Origin: Paenibacillus curdlanolyticus YK9
GTDB lineage: Bacteria; Bacillota; Bacilli; Paenibacillales; Paenibacillaceae
DNA: 64,000 bases
Direction of reading: 5' to 3'
NCBI RefSeq assembly: GCF_000179615.1
Contig: NZ_AEDD01000011.1
Span: 186,001-250,000, forward strand
Part shown: positions 1 to 11,400 of the stretch, in pieces
How the letters are laid out: each line of letters opens with the position of its first letter
How positions within the stretch are numbered: position 1 is the stretch's first letter
The notes under the pieces: model-generated
What the model was told of the DNA's origin: nothing
Seen by the model: the letters and a program-made list of their open reading frames with translations, nothing else
Databases searched by the model: none
Translations under genes and position numbers: made by a program

Positions 1-2
1 GC

Positions 3-101
3 AGAGGGGGCGGCTTTAGCGATTCTGATAGCGAGGAGAGCCAAGGCGGCAATTTCTCGAATCGCGATGGCGCGTTTGGTTCTACCTCAAGAACTTCGTA
101 G
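3..101 (+). CDS. C-terminal end of an upstream protein (partial)
   Basis: An open frame enters from the left edge and stops at a TAG at 99-101, 14 bases before apbE. The visible 32 residues are Gly/Ser/Asp-rich and disordered, with no recognisable domain. Its place directly before apbE would suit an FMN-binding-domain protein that ApbE flavinylates, but that is inference from context only. Confidence 0.4.
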   Translation, partial: RGGGFSDSDSEESQGGNFSNRDGAFGSTSRTS

Positions 102-115
102 AGAGGAGGAACGCG

Positions 116-1108
116 ATGGACACGAAAAGGTTAAGGACACACACGTTTCGCGCGATGAATACGGCGATCGAGCTGTCTCTCGTTTGTGCCGGGGATACGA
201 TGGAGAACGCGATCCAGCTTGCGCAGGATTGGTTCGAAGAGGTGGAGCGGGTATTTAGTCGATTCCGCAGCGACAGTGAGCTAAGCCGCATGAATCGAGC
301 GAATGGCGCGCCGGTGCTGGCATCCACGATGTTTATCGATCTTCTGCAATTGTCGGAGCAGTACCACAAGCAGACTTTGGGCGCATTTTCTCCCTATGTC
401 GGCAGGCAGCTGGCGGAAGCAGGCTATAATCGTTCGTTCGAGCAGTTGGCAGGATTGCAAGAGAACAATGATTCAGTGGCGGACGCTTCGGGTTTTCCGA
501 TTCGTGAATCGGTCGGACTCGTCCAATCGCCGTTTCAGTTGGACTTTGGCATGCGTGCGATTACGCTGGACGCTGACGTCCAGTTGGATTTTGGCGGCAT
601 CGCCAAAGGGTGGGCAGCCGAGCAGCTCGTTCGCTGGCTTCAAACCCATTATGAAATGGTGACAGGGCTCGTGAATGCCGGAGGCGATCTGCAAGCGTGG
701 CATCATGAGGCTGCGGCTGAGGAGCCGCGATGGCTGCTGCGCATAGACCTTCCTTCGGCGGATAGTGGCGAAGCGTTCCATCAGCGCGTGAACTACGGAG
801 CGATGGCCACATCCGGCTCACACCGGAGGCGATGGAAAGTTGGTCAAGAGACGAAACATCACCTGATCGACCCGTTCACCGGACAGCCTTCGGATAGCGG
901 TATTGTGCAATGCACCGTTTTCGGCAGAAATTTGATCGATTGCGAGGTTTGGGCCAAAACGATTTGTATCGTCGGGAAGGAGCGAGGGATAGCTATGCTG
1001 CAGGAGCGGGCGCCTTGCTATGAAGCGCTGCTGGTGGATCATGCAGGAAACGTAACGGAGCATGGCGCGGGATGGGCGAGAACGAAAATGACGGAAGCTG
1101 GGAGGTAG
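116..1108 (+). CDS. apbE: FAD:protein FMN transferase (ApbE family)
   Basis: The 330-residue protein has the ApbE length and hallmark motifs: an N-terminal R-x-MNTAIEL segment (about residues 12-20), a SRFRSDSELSRMN segment near 47-60, and LDFGGIAKGWAAEQ near 158-171. ApbE enzymes use FAD and a divalent metal to attach FMN to Thr/Ser of FMN-binding domains of redox proteins outside the membrane. No lipobox or signal peptide is evident. The start follows a GAGAGGAGG site. It runs directly into the ferric-reductase-like gene, whose ribosome site overlaps its stop, so the two are probably one redox operon. The family call is secure; the protein target is unknown. Confidence 0.9.
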   Translation: MDTKRLRTHTFRAMNTAIELSLVCAGDTMENAIQLAQDWFEEVERVFSRFRSDSELSRMNRANGAPVLASTMFIDLLQLSEQYHKQTLGAFSPYVGRQLAEAGYNRSFEQLAGLQENNDSVADASGFPIRESVGLVQSPFQLDFGMRAITLDADVQLDFGGIAKGWAAEQLVRWLQTHYEMVTGLVNAGGDLQAWHHEAAAEEPRWLLRIDLPSADSGEAFHQRVNYGAMATSGSHRRRWKVGQETKHHLIDPFTGQPSDSGIVQCTVFGRNLIDCEVWAKTICIVGKERGIAMLQERAPCYEALLVDHAGNVTEHGAGWARTKMTEAGR

Positions 1109-1113
1109 ACAAA

Positions 1114-1722
1114 ATGATAGATTGGATCGTGCATTGGCCGACATGGGGGCTTGCTCGCGCATTCGGAATCATCGCATACGTGCTGTTGTTTGCTGGCATA
1201 GCCACAGGCATGCTGTACAGCTATCCGATGTTCAAAAAGCGGCCTAAGGCAAAGGCAGCCTTGTTTCGCTGGCACACCTATATGACAAACAGCGGAGCGC
1301 TTGCCGCGCTAGCGCATGCAACGATGCTGCTAATCAGCACTTATTCGCCTTATAGCTGGAAAGAGGTGCTCGTTCCATTTGCGGCAGCTCGGAACCCGTT
1401 CTGGAACGGTCTCGGCACGCTTGTGCTGTACGGCGTAATCCTCTTGCTGTTATCATCTGACTTTCGCTCCAAGCTCCGCCGCGCGATATGGTTCGGCATT
1501 CATTTGTCCGCGTATCCGATCTTCGCAGCGGCAGCTCTTCACGGGTATTACATGGGGACGGATAGCGGCCATATGGCAGCCGAGCTAATGTACGGCGCAA
1601 CGATCGTTATTGTCGTTGCCTTGTTCGCTATTCGTTTGTGGTTTCGCGAACGTTCGGGAAAGGATAAGGCCCCAGGCAAGGCAGGCAGCTCTTGGGAGGG
1701 CGAGCCCCGGCTGCAGCGTTAG
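1114..1722 (+). CDS. Ferric-reductase-like transmembrane protein
   Basis: About 202 residues with five or six hydrophobic helices and conserved His residues in helices (for example RWHTYM, LAHATM, GIHLSAY, LHGYYM), as in the heme-binding ferric reductase-like / YedZ (MsrQ) fold. ATG 1114 is chosen because GGGAGG at 1100-1105 precedes it; a longer in-frame start at 1072 would lie inside apbE and lacks such a site. It probably carries heme b and passes electrons across the membrane, in partnership with a flavinylated protein processed by the adjacent ApbE. That role is inferred from family and neighbourhood. Confidence 0.75.
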   Translation: MIDWIVHWPTWGLARAFGIIAYVLLFAGIATGMLYSYPMFKKRPKAKAALFRWHTYMTNSGALAALAHATMLLISTYSPYSWKEVLVPFAAARNPFWNGLGTLVLYGVILLLLSSDFRSKLRRAIWFGIHLSAYPIFAAAALHGYYMGTDSGHMAAELMYGATIVIVVALFAIRLWFRERSGKDKAPGKAGSSWEGEPRLQR

Positions 1723-1895
1723 CAAGCCTCCTTTAACAATCTGTAGCGTAACTTCGGTCATTTTCAAAACAAGCTGTATAGTGAAACCGAACGATCCGTC
1801 CTGTAACATTACACTTAGATATAGCAATCGCTTAGAATTTGATGGAACCGACTGAACGATGTTTGCATGCCTTGAATCGAGGAGGTTGAAAATCG

Positions 1896-3197
1896 ATGAG
1901 AACGATTCATCGCGCGATCAACGCCGAAAGATTGGCGCAGCGGCTGAAGGAGCTTTCTCAAATCGGGCGGTTAGGCGAGAGTGGCGTCTGTCGGCTAGCC
2001 ATGACGCCCGAGGATAAAGCAGGCGTAAGGCTCGTACGGTCTTGGATGGATGAAATCGGCCTTGCAACCAGAATGGACGCGTTCGGCAATTTGATCGGCC
2101 ACCTCTCCGGGAGCGACGCTAGCGCGCCAATTCTCATGCTGGGCTCGCATATTGACTCTCAGCCGTATGGCGGACGCTTCGATGGGGCAATCGGCGTGCT
2201 TGGCGCACTGGAGGCGGTGCAAACGCTGTTGGAATCCGGTGTAAGACGGATCATGCCTATTGAGGTTGTAGCCTTCAGCGACGAAGAGGGCTGCCGATTC
2301 AACAAAGGGCTGTTCGGCTCGCGCGGGATTACGGGGAAATTGGAGGAAGGCGAGCTGGAGCGGGTGGATCGTAGAGGCGTAACCCGGTTGGAAGCGCTGC
2401 GGGCATTCGGCGGAGATCCGAATCGATTTGCGGACGATCAATACGCAGCCGGCGCGATTGCGGCCTATCTGGAGCTGCATATCGAGCAAGGCCAGGTGCT
2501 GGAGGCGACAGGGGAGCCAATTGGCATCGTAAGCGGCATAGCGGGGCCGCTATGGCTAACCGTTGCGCTTACAGGCGAAGCTGGCCATGCAGGCTCCGTG
2601 CCGATGGCGCTACGCAAAGACGCGCTTGCAGGCGCGGCAGAGGTCATTACGGCGCTGAATGGGCTTGCGCTGCGCGAAGCAGCTGGCGGCGCGTCGATTG
2701 TTGGGACGGTCGGTTCGATGTCGGTCTTTCCGGATTCCCGGAACATTATTCCAGAACGCGTAACTTTTACGGTCGATTTGCGGGATATCGATGTAGATCG
2801 GCGACGCAGGCTGGAGCGAGAGCTGCGTGAGCTCGTCGAGGAAATCGTTGATCGGCATGGCTTAACGCATGCGATTCGCGAGGATATGAATCGCGAGCCT
2901 AGCTATTGCGCGGACTGGATCAAATCGATCCTTCGCCAGGAGGCGGCGCTGATGGGGCTTGCTCCGCCCGAGCTAATGAGCGGACCTTTCCATGATGCGC
3001 TCGCTTTATCGGAGATATGCGATTACGGCATGATTTTCGTGCGCAGCAGGGGCGGAATCAGCCATCATCCAGCAGAGTATTCGGACCCGGACGATATTGC
3101 TGTGGGAGTGGAGCTGCTCTACCGTGCGGCTGCTCGGCTCGCAACGGATGACGAGAAGGAGGACGCCGCGGAACGCATGAGGACTACTGTAGCCTAG
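1896..3197 (+). CDS. M20-family Zn hydrolase (N-carbamoyl-amino acid hydrolase / allantoate amidohydrolase type)
   Basis: The 433-residue protein has M20 amidohydrolase signatures in order: GSHIDSQPYGGRFDGAIG (about 88-105, His and Asp metal ligands), SDEEGCRF (about 129-136), LHIEQGQVLE (about 192-201), GHAGSVPM (dimer-domain His), SGPFHDAL and ISHHPAEYS near the end. The family hydrolyses N-carbamoyl-L-amino acids or allantoate. GAGGAGGTTG precedes the ATG. The convergent neighbour is a PucR-type regulator, which hints at purine or ureide catabolism. Subfamily substrate cannot be fixed by eye. Confidence 0.85.
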   Translation: MRTIHRAINAERLAQRLKELSQIGRLGESGVCRLAMTPEDKAGVRLVRSWMDEIGLATRMDAFGNLIGHLSGSDASAPILMLGSHIDSQPYGGRFDGAIGVLGALEAVQTLLESGVRRIMPIEVVAFSDEEGCRFNKGLFGSRGITGKLEEGELERVDRRGVTRLEALRAFGGDPNRFADDQYAAGAIAAYLELHIEQGQVLEATGEPIGIVSGIAGPLWLTVALTGEAGHAGSVPMALRKDALAGAAEVITALNGLALREAAGGASIVGTVGSMSVFPDSRNIIPERVTFTVDLRDIDVDRRRRLERELRELVEEIVDRHGLTHAIREDMNREPSYCADWIKSILRQEAALMGLAPPELMSGPFHDALALSEICDYGMIFVRSRGGISHHPAEYSDPDDIAVGVELLYRAAARLATDDEKEDAAERMRTTVA

Positions 3198-3407
3198 CCG
3201 TGGGCTTCTGAACGGATAGTTGGCGTTAAGGCTATATCGTTGTAGAAATGGATGGAAATCGAAGCGGGGGCATGGGTCGGCATGCGCCCGCCTTGCAATG
3301 GGGATCGCTAACGATGGATATTATGGCGAAGGCTGAGGGGAGGCAAAGCGTCAGCTGACCTGCCTGCTTAATCGAGCAGCAGCGTCGGTGAATGGGCAGC
3401 TGGCGCT

Positions 3408-5015
3408 CTAACGGATGACGCCGTGCACGTATTCATAGCCGCGCAGCGCGAGCTCTACAGCCATCCGTTTGTCAGGCTGCATGAAGTCTTCGCCGAGCAG
3501 CACGGCTATCTTGTCTAGCCGATGATAAAGGGTTTGCCTGACGATAAATAAGGCTTTGGCAGTTTCCTGTTTGGACCCGGCACAGTGCAAATATGTTTTG
3601 AGCGTAAGGAGCAGGTGGCCGTTTTTCTCGGAATCGCAGCGGATGATCGGGCCCAGATATTCATTGACAAAAGGGGGCAGGCCGCCTGATTGATACATGA
3701 CCGACAAAATGCGGTAGACATGAAGCTCTGAATATAGCGGGCGGTCAAGTGGGCCGATCCGCTTCTGGATTCGAATCGTTTCTTTGGCCGAAGCATAGCT
3801 GTCCGGGATGCCTGACAGCGAGGCGGTTTCTGCGCCGATGCCTGCAAGGCGGGCAGCGAATGGGCCGATCCCGTCCTGCTTCAGCTTGTGGATGGCCCGC
3901 AGCAGCCGTTCGGACAGCTGCGGGCGGCCTCGTCGATCGAATACCAAGTAGACAAGCTCCTCCTCCGTACGAGCAGCCTGCACGTAGAAGCCCTCTCCCT
4001 CGAATGCCTTCCGCGCTTTCAAGTTAAGCTGAACGATCGAGCCGTCCATCCCGTTCGCGACTGTGCAATGCTCTCCTCCGACTCCCCATTCAAATAGCAC
4101 GACGGCAGCCGATACCTGTGACAACGAAGGGAATGCCGCTGCCAAATACTCTTTAGCTTGCTCCTCCGTTTGCTTACCCTCTAACCACCCTAACAGCCAT
4201 AGATCGGCGCGCTGGCGATTGCGTTCCTCCATATAAGTCGTCCTCATCATTTCTTGCGCAACCGCAGTCGCGCAGCGATCCAGCGCAAGCTTTTGAAATT
4301 CGGACAGCTCCTGCCGGCCAATAAGCAGCAAATCCGCAAATAAGTGATCGAGTGCTAATATCGGGCGATGCGCTGGCGGATGGTTGACAGAGTCAGGCTG
4401 CTGCTTCCCTGAGATCCAGTCCGCCAAGAGCGCATCGGCTTTCGGCTTTGGCATTGGCGGGACGAAGGCGGGCTCGCCTTCCACAGGGAAAAAGGCGACC
4501 TGCGCGTTCGCGGTCTCGTTGAGCAGTTTGAGAAGCGGCAGAATGCCTTTTCCCGAAAGCAGCAATTGATTGAAGCGGGCGGATAACGCTTCCAGCGCGG
4601 CGACCATTTGATGATGGCGATTGAGAAATAGGCGATGCAGGTCTTGGGTGATGTCGATGTACCGGACCTCGGGCTTCAGCAGGATGAGGGGAAAATGCTC
4701 CCGCTCTGCCAGGCGAATGACGGAATCAGGGAGCCGATCCATGCCGCCTGTAGTGGCCAAGCATAGACCGGAAGCGCCGCTGTCAATAAGCTGGCGAAGG
4801 TATGGCAGCGTAGTTTCTTCGTTCAGCCATCCTTCGGCGGAGGATAGTATCAGCTCGTGTCCGCCTTGGGACGGCGCTGCTTGCAGCGATTCGGCTAAAT
4901 GCGCCCATTGGACGATTCGTCCGAGCGCGCGCTCGCTCGCAATCGTATGCGCCTGATGAAAATGGGGGCGCTGCAGAACTTCTTTCACGGTAATTTGAAG
5001 CACGGTATTGACCAT
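3408..5015 (-). CDS. PucR-family transcriptional regulator
   Basis: A 535-residue protein on the minus strand. The N-terminal ~130 residues (VKEVLQRPHF..., then a GASGLCLATTGG segment) match the PucR sensory domain. The C-terminal ~60 residues (LLLTLKTYLHCAGSKQETAKAL, then RQTLYHRLDKI) match the PucR-type helix-turn-helix. Members such as B. subtilis PucR control purine catabolism genes. It is convergent with the M20 amidohydrolase and divergent from the glucan synthase gene. The start ATG 5015 is preceded by GGAGGTG on the minus strand. The effector and targets are not visible. Confidence 0.85.
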   Translation of the reverse strand: MVNTVLQITVKEVLQRPHFHQAHTIASERALGRIVQWAHLAESLQAAPSQGGHELILSSAEGWLNEETTLPYLRQLIDSGASGLCLATTGGMDRLPDSVIRLAEREHFPLILLKPEVRYIDITQDLHRLFLNRHHQMVAALEALSARFNQLLLSGKGILPLLKLLNETANAQVAFFPVEGEPAFVPPMPKPKADALLADWISGKQQPDSVNHPPAHRPILALDHLFADLLLIGRQELSEFQKLALDRCATAVAQEMMRTTYMEERNRQRADLWLLGWLEGKQTEEQAKEYLAAAFPSLSQVSAAVVLFEWGVGGEHCTVANGMDGSIVQLNLKARKAFEGEGFYVQAARTEEELVYLVFDRRGRPQLSERLLRAIHKLKQDGIGPFAARLAGIGAETASLSGIPDSYASAKETIRIQKRIGPLDRPLYSELHVYRILSVMYQSGGLPPFVNEYLGPIIRCDSEKNGHLLLTLKTYLHCAGSKQETAKALFIVRQTLYHRLDKIAVLLGEDFMQPDKRMAVELALRGYEYVHGVIR

Positions 5016-5428
5016 TGCCGCACCTCCATATGTGAGGGTATGTAACTCGTAATCTGTGGGATGAGTGGTGAGGAGTCTGGGGAAGTCGATTTATTTTATT
5101 ATACATGACCTGCCCTCATGCTGGAAGTAATATTTATGTAAGTTAATCTGACATGAATCTTGCCTTTCGACCGGCTCGCGCTCCTGGCTGCTCAGCGTAT
5201 CCTCGTGCCGATTCCTCCCAATCTACTTTCATCTCTGTCGCAACCGCAGGCGAGCTCGTATAGCCTCAGAAACATATTTTTGCGTAGGGGAGGTCATAAA
5301 AAGCGGTTCGGTTGGGAATATTTACTTAAGGCAACTGTACAGCACGGAATGCTGCGGTTGCCTCTATTCGTAATTATCCCGGAGCCGATACAGGCGAATT
5401 ATACACACGAGAGGAATTAGATGGACCC
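5016..5428. other. Divergent intergenic region with a leader hairpin
   Basis: A 413-base gap between pucR and the glucan synthase gene. It contains a nested hairpin at 5330-5362 (GGCAAC paired with GTTGCC, inner CAGCA paired with TGCTG) about 66 bases before the glucan synthase start. It lacks a clear U-tract, so it looks like a leader structure more than a terminator. An open frame across 5160-5420 has no ribosome site or recognisable product and is not called. Confidence 0.35.
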
Positions 5429-8400
5429 ATGATACTTAATGCCGAGCAATTGGAGCAGAAGGCGCATGAGCTGGCACTTGTTCATAATCCGAGCGTAACG
5501 CGCCCCAATGACGCTGGCGTCATACGCGCTTGGGAGCGTGATATGGACAGCTTGCGGCAATTTACTGCCGTGTTGAAGGCGGACGGGGGCGTTTGCACCC
5601 AGCCCGCAGAGCAATGGCTGCTCGATCATGCCGATTTTATCGAGAAGGAAGCATTGGTCGTGCAGCGGGAGCTCAAGCGCGGCCTGCTGCGCAAATTGAC
5701 ATGGCTCAAAACCGATGGAAGGCCGCGCGCGCTTGCGATTGGCGATGTGTACTATCGGTCCACCAACGGCCTGCTTACCTTCGACTCGCTGACCGCATTC
5801 TTGAACGCATATCAAGAGATCGCCGCATTGACGCTGGCAGAGGCATGGTCGATGCCTGTGCTTCTTCGGATTGCAGCGATAAGCCGGCTCGCCGATCTGA
5901 TGCGTGACGTGCGCGAGCGGCATGAGGCTTGCGCGAGGGTGGAGCGGCTTCTTAAATCGCTTGGGCCGCCGGACACGAAATTGCATGCATCCGCGATTAA
6001 GGAGGCGCTTGAGCGGCAGGGCGATTCGTTGCCGTTATCGGGCGCGGTGCTCGTCCATCTGATCAGCCATCTCAGCGAGTGGGCAGAAGATGCGGGCACA
6101 GTTCGCGAGTGGCTAATATGCAAGCTTGATACCGGTACTGAGCATCTGAATCGGATCGTTACCTATGAGCATCAGCTGCAAGCCGCGCATGAGGTGGAGT
6201 GCGGGCATCTGATTGGCAGCATTCGTACGCTGTCGAGGGGACAATGGAAGCTTGCGTTCGAGCAGATCAGCGTCGTCGAGCGAACGCTCATAACCGAGCG
6301 TTCCGGCGCGTATCGGAAGCTCGATGAGCCGAGCAAGCATACGCTTCGCCAGCGTGTAGAGCAGCTTGCTTCACGCTTTGGCGTCCCTGAAAATCTGATC
6401 GCCTCGCAAGCGATTGAGCTGGCAGACATGCGTGCGGAGCGTTATGGCAGCGAGGCGTTCGATATTGATCTCGCGGGAGACTTGCATCCTGTAGATCGAA
6501 GCGGTGCAGCCCCTCGCGACACGTTCGCGGCGTTTTACCTGCTTGACACGAGCGGCGTAGAGCAGCTGCACCAGTCGCTTCACGCCTGCAGCGAGCCGCG
6601 CAAGCTTCGCGGGGCTGTCGTTCGCAGACGCCGAGGCTCGGCTTATGCGATGTCGATAGGCGCGGCCTTTATCCTGTTTGCAGTCGTTTTCATGACGTGG
6701 GCGGGTATCGGCGCGGGGCTTACGGCAGGCATGTGGGCAGCGGTTATCGTTACGCTGCTGATGCCTGCGGCTGAGTGGGCCATTACGGTAGGCCACGGCT
6801 TGATCGGTAGCGCGGCGCGCACGCGTCCGCTGCTCCGATATGATCTGTCCTCCGGCATTCCAGCTGAGGCGAAGACGCTGGTCGTTATGCCGATCATATG
6901 GAGCAAGCCGGAGGAAGTAGAGGAGATGGCCGATCGGCTGGAGCTGCATTATTTGGCCAATCGGGACGATCAGCTGTACTTTGCGCTGCTTGGGGATTAC
7001 ACGGACGCGTCGAATGAGCGCGCGCCTGGCGACGAAGCGCTGCTGCGCGCTGCCCGAGAGCGCGTTGCGCGATTGAATGAGCAGCATCCGCGCGAGGACG
7101 GCGGACGGACGTTTCACTTGTTCCAACGCAAGCGGCAATGGAATGAGGCCGAGAACGTCTGGATGGGTTGGGAGCGCAAGCGCGGCAAGCTGGTGGAATT
7201 CGTCGGCTTGCTGCGCGGAGACGCCAATACGAGCTTTTTGAACAGCAAGGCATTAAGCGAAGAGCTGTATGATGTTCGTTATTTGATTACGCTTGATGCG
7301 GATACCGAGCTTCCGATCGGCGCGGCGCAGCGCATGATTGGCACGATGCATTTGCCCTATAACCGCCCGCGCCTGAATGCATCGCGCACTCGCGTGGTGG
7401 AAGGCTATGGCGTGCTACAGCCGAGAATCGGCATAAGCTACGAATCGGTATCGAACTCCCGCCTAGCGCGGCTGTGGTCAGGCGAACCCGGCATCGATCC
7501 TTACGCTTTCGCAATGTCCGATCCGTATCAGGATGTTTTCGGGCAGGGCATTTTTACAGGCAAAGGGATTATGGATATCGATGCATTCGCAGCCGTGCTC
7601 AGCGAGCGAATTCCGAACAACACGGTGCTAAGCCACGACCTGCTAGAGGGCGGCTTCCTTCGCGGCGGCTTGTTATGCGATATCGAGCTGATCGACGGCC
7701 ATCCGGCGACGTTTAATGCGTTCCAGAAACGGCTGCATCGCTGGGTGCGCGGGGATTGGCAGCTGCTATGCTGGCTCATGCCCCGCGTGTGCAATCGGAC
7801 GGGCGAACTGCAAACCGTCGATCTGTCGCCGCTCACCCGCTGGCAAATTATCGATAATTTGCGCCGCAGCGCGTTGCTCCCCGGCATCGTCGCGCTATTC
7901 CTCGCTGCCGCTTTCATGCCGACGCAAGCATGGGCTGTGATGACGATCGTTGCTCTGCTGACGGTGTGCATGCCGATTGTTCGAACGCTGGTCCAGCCTG
8001 TCCGGTTCATGCGGAAGCCGAGTACGCTATTATCTGCGGGGGGACAATCGATCGTTGCCCTTGTCACGTTGCCTTATCAGACCGTGCTGATGATCGATGC
8101 GATCGGCAGAACGCTGTTCCGCATGTATCGGTCCCGCCAGCGATTGCTGGAATGGACAAGCTCAGCGGAAGTGGAGCGAAGGAGCGAGAAACCGCGGGCC
8201 ATCCATGGACTAGGCTGGGGAATTGTTATTGCACTCGCATACGGAGCCGTGTCCTTCCTGTCTGCACATGCGGCTGTGCGTTGGACGGGCGTATCGATTG
8301 CGCTCATTTGGCTGGCGGCGCCTACCGTCGTGCGTTGGATCAGCTCGCCGCCAGCGAAGCTGGATAAACCGTTATCCGAGGATGAGCGCGCCCAATTAAC

Positions 8401-11400
8401 GAGGCTGGCCGCTGATATTTGGTCCTATTTTGACCGATATGCCGTCGAATCCGACAATTGGCTCGCGCCGGATAATGTCCAATTGGACCCGCCTAACGGA
8501 CCCGCGAGGCGGACGTCGCCGACGAATATCGGCTTGCAGCTGGCATGTACGCTGGCTGCGAGGGATTTTGGATTCATTGAAACAGCGGATATGCTGACGC
8601 GGATGGAGCGGACGGTCGATACGATCGAACGGATGGAGAAGTGGAAGGGTCATCTGTACAACTGGTACGAAACCCATACGCTGCGCCCGCTGCCGCCGCT
8701 TTACGTCTCCACGGTCGATTCGGGCAATTTCGTCGGTTATTTGATTACGGTGAAGGAAGGCATAGCCGAGTATATCGCTGGCAAAATGACAACAGGCGGG
8801 AAAAAGCCGGATAACGCTTTGCGCGAACGGGGATTGCGACTCAATGCCAGATTGGCGAAGCTCATTAACGAGACTGAATTTGCGCCCCTGTACGATGATG
8901 CGTCACAATTGTTCACGCTTGGTTACCATGCGTCAGCCGAGCGGAAGGAAACGATCCTATATGATCTGCTGGCATCCGAAGCGAGGCAGGCGAGCTTCCT
9001 CGCAATCGCATTCGGGCAAGCGCCGGCGGCGCATTGGTTTAAGCTTGGACGAGCGATGACCAAGTCTGGCAAAGACGCGACGCTGTTGTCGTGGTCCGGC
9101 ACGATGTTCGAATATTTGATGCCTGCGCTGCTCATGAGGACGTACCGCAATACCCTCTGGGACAAGACTTACCGCGGAGCCGTGCGCCGTCAGATCGAAT
9201 ATGCGAAGCAGCGCGGCGTGCCATTCGGCATATCGGAATCGGGTTATTACGCATTCGATTACCAAATGAATTACCAATACCATGCTTTCGGCGTGCCGGG
9301 GCTTGGTTTCCAGCGCGGGCTGGAGGATGATCTCGTGCTTGCGCCGTACGCGGCAATTATGGCGCTCCCTTATGCGAAGAATGAAGCGCTCGAATCACTC
9401 CGCCGCATGGAGGAGATGGGCGCGCGGGGGGAGCATGGCTATTACGAAGCGATCGATTGCACGGATAAGCGGATGCCGGATGGCCAACGCTCGGTCGTCA
9501 TTCGCAGCTTCATGGTGCATCACCAAGGGATGAGCCTGCTTACGCTGGCGAATATGCTGCTGCCACGTACGATGGTGGACCGTTTCCATGCGGACAAGCG
9601 GGTGCAGGCGGCTGAACTGCTGCTGCAGGAACGCATGCCGGAAAAGCCGGCGTTAATTGCGGATTCCGCCAAAGCCTACTCGTCGCGGACGACAGCTGTG
9701 GAAGAGCAGGAGCGCACGGCTCCGCTGCGAGAGTTCACCGATCCGATTACGACAGTCCCAGAAGTATGCGTGCTGTCCAATGGCTCGTTTTCTTCAGTTG
9801 TCTCGAATAATGGGGGCGGCTTTACCCGGTTTGGCGCGATCTCGATTTCCCGTTGGCGCGAGGATCCTGTGATCGATCCGCCCGGCATCGGCATGTATAT
9901 TCGCGATGTCAGCAATGGCGCCGTCTGGTCGCCGGCTTATGAGCCGAGCCGAGTCGCATCGTCTGAGATGCGGACGCAATTCTCACTGCATCAGGCAAGC
10001 TTCCTGCGCAAGGACGGGCCGTTCGAGACGGAGCTGGACATCTGCGTGTCGCCTGAATATCCAGCCGAGGTAAGGCGGATTATGGTGACGAATACGAGCT
10101 CCGACATCCGGATTGTGGAAATAACGACTTATACGGAGCTGGCGTTGGCGCCGCCGAATGCGGATGATGCGCATCCCGCGTTCAGCAAGCTGTTCGTTCA
10201 GACGGAATACGATGCGGACGCGGAATGCCTGCTGGCCGTTCGACGGCCGCGCGACAGCCACGAGAAGCCGAGATGGGCAATTCAGTCGCTGTCGATTGGC
10301 TGCGATGCGCTCGGTCCGATTGAATACGAGACGGACCGCGCTTGCTTCATCGGCCGCGGACATACGCTGCAGCATCCGCAAAGCTTAAGCAGTCGTTTGT
10401 CAGGCACGGTTGGCGCAGTGCTGGACCCGATCTTCGCCATTCGGCGGCGGGTCTCGATCGGTCCTGGCGAACAGGTGAAGCTGTTCGCTATTACAGGGAC
10501 GGCTGAATCCCGCGAGGAAGCGCTTAGCATTACGCAAGCGCTGTGCGGGGAGCAGCAGATTGAACGGACGTTCCAGCTTGCGTGGACGCATAGCCGAATC
10601 GACCTGCGCCATCAACGTTTAACGGCGCATGAAGCTTCGCTGTTTCATACGCTTGCAGGCCGCATCCTGTATCCATCGCCGCTGCGGCCAGAGCGTGCCG
10701 AAAGCATCGCGGCGAATGGCAAAGGGCAATCAGGCCTCTGGTCGATGGGCATTTCCGGCGATTTGCCCATCGTGCTCGTAACGCTGGAGGATCGGTCGCA
10801 GTTTCCGTTCGCGATCCGTCTGATGAGCGGCCACGGGTATTTGTGCAGGCGGGGCCTGCCTTATGATTTGGTCATTTTGAACGAATCGGCGGGCGGATAC
10901 CAGCAGGATGTATCGGACAATCTGCGCGTTGCAATCGAACAAAATGTCGACAAGCAGGCCGTTCGCCCTGGCGGGGTCTATCCGGTTGCGGCGAATCAGC
11001 TGTCTGTCGAGGAGCGCACGCTGCTTCTTGCCGTTGCGCGCGTCGTGCTTCGCGCGGATGGGCCGAGCTTGAAGGCGCAGTTGAAGGGGCTGGCGGCGGG
11101 CCAACCAGCCGATGGTCGCGAAGCGCTCTCGCTTGCGACGGAGGGGCAGCAAACACTCCCGTATGCTCCGCCTACCGCGGAAAGTCCGGAGGAGCTGGAG
11201 CTGTTCAATGGCTGGGGCGGGTTTACGACGGACGGGAAGGAATATCGCATTATTTTGCGCGGCGGCAAATTCCTGACGGCGCCGTGGAGCAACGTAATGG
11301 CGAATCAAACATTTGGTTTTCTCGTCACGGAGCTTGGGACCGGCTATACCTGGTGGCGCAACAGCCGCGAGTTCAAGCTGACGCCATGGTCAAATGATCC

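Noticed and set aside
5160-5420. An 86-codon open frame directly upstream of the glucan synthase gene
   Set aside because: No ribosome site at its ATG, no recognisable domain, and it crosses a leader hairpin. More likely untranslated leader.
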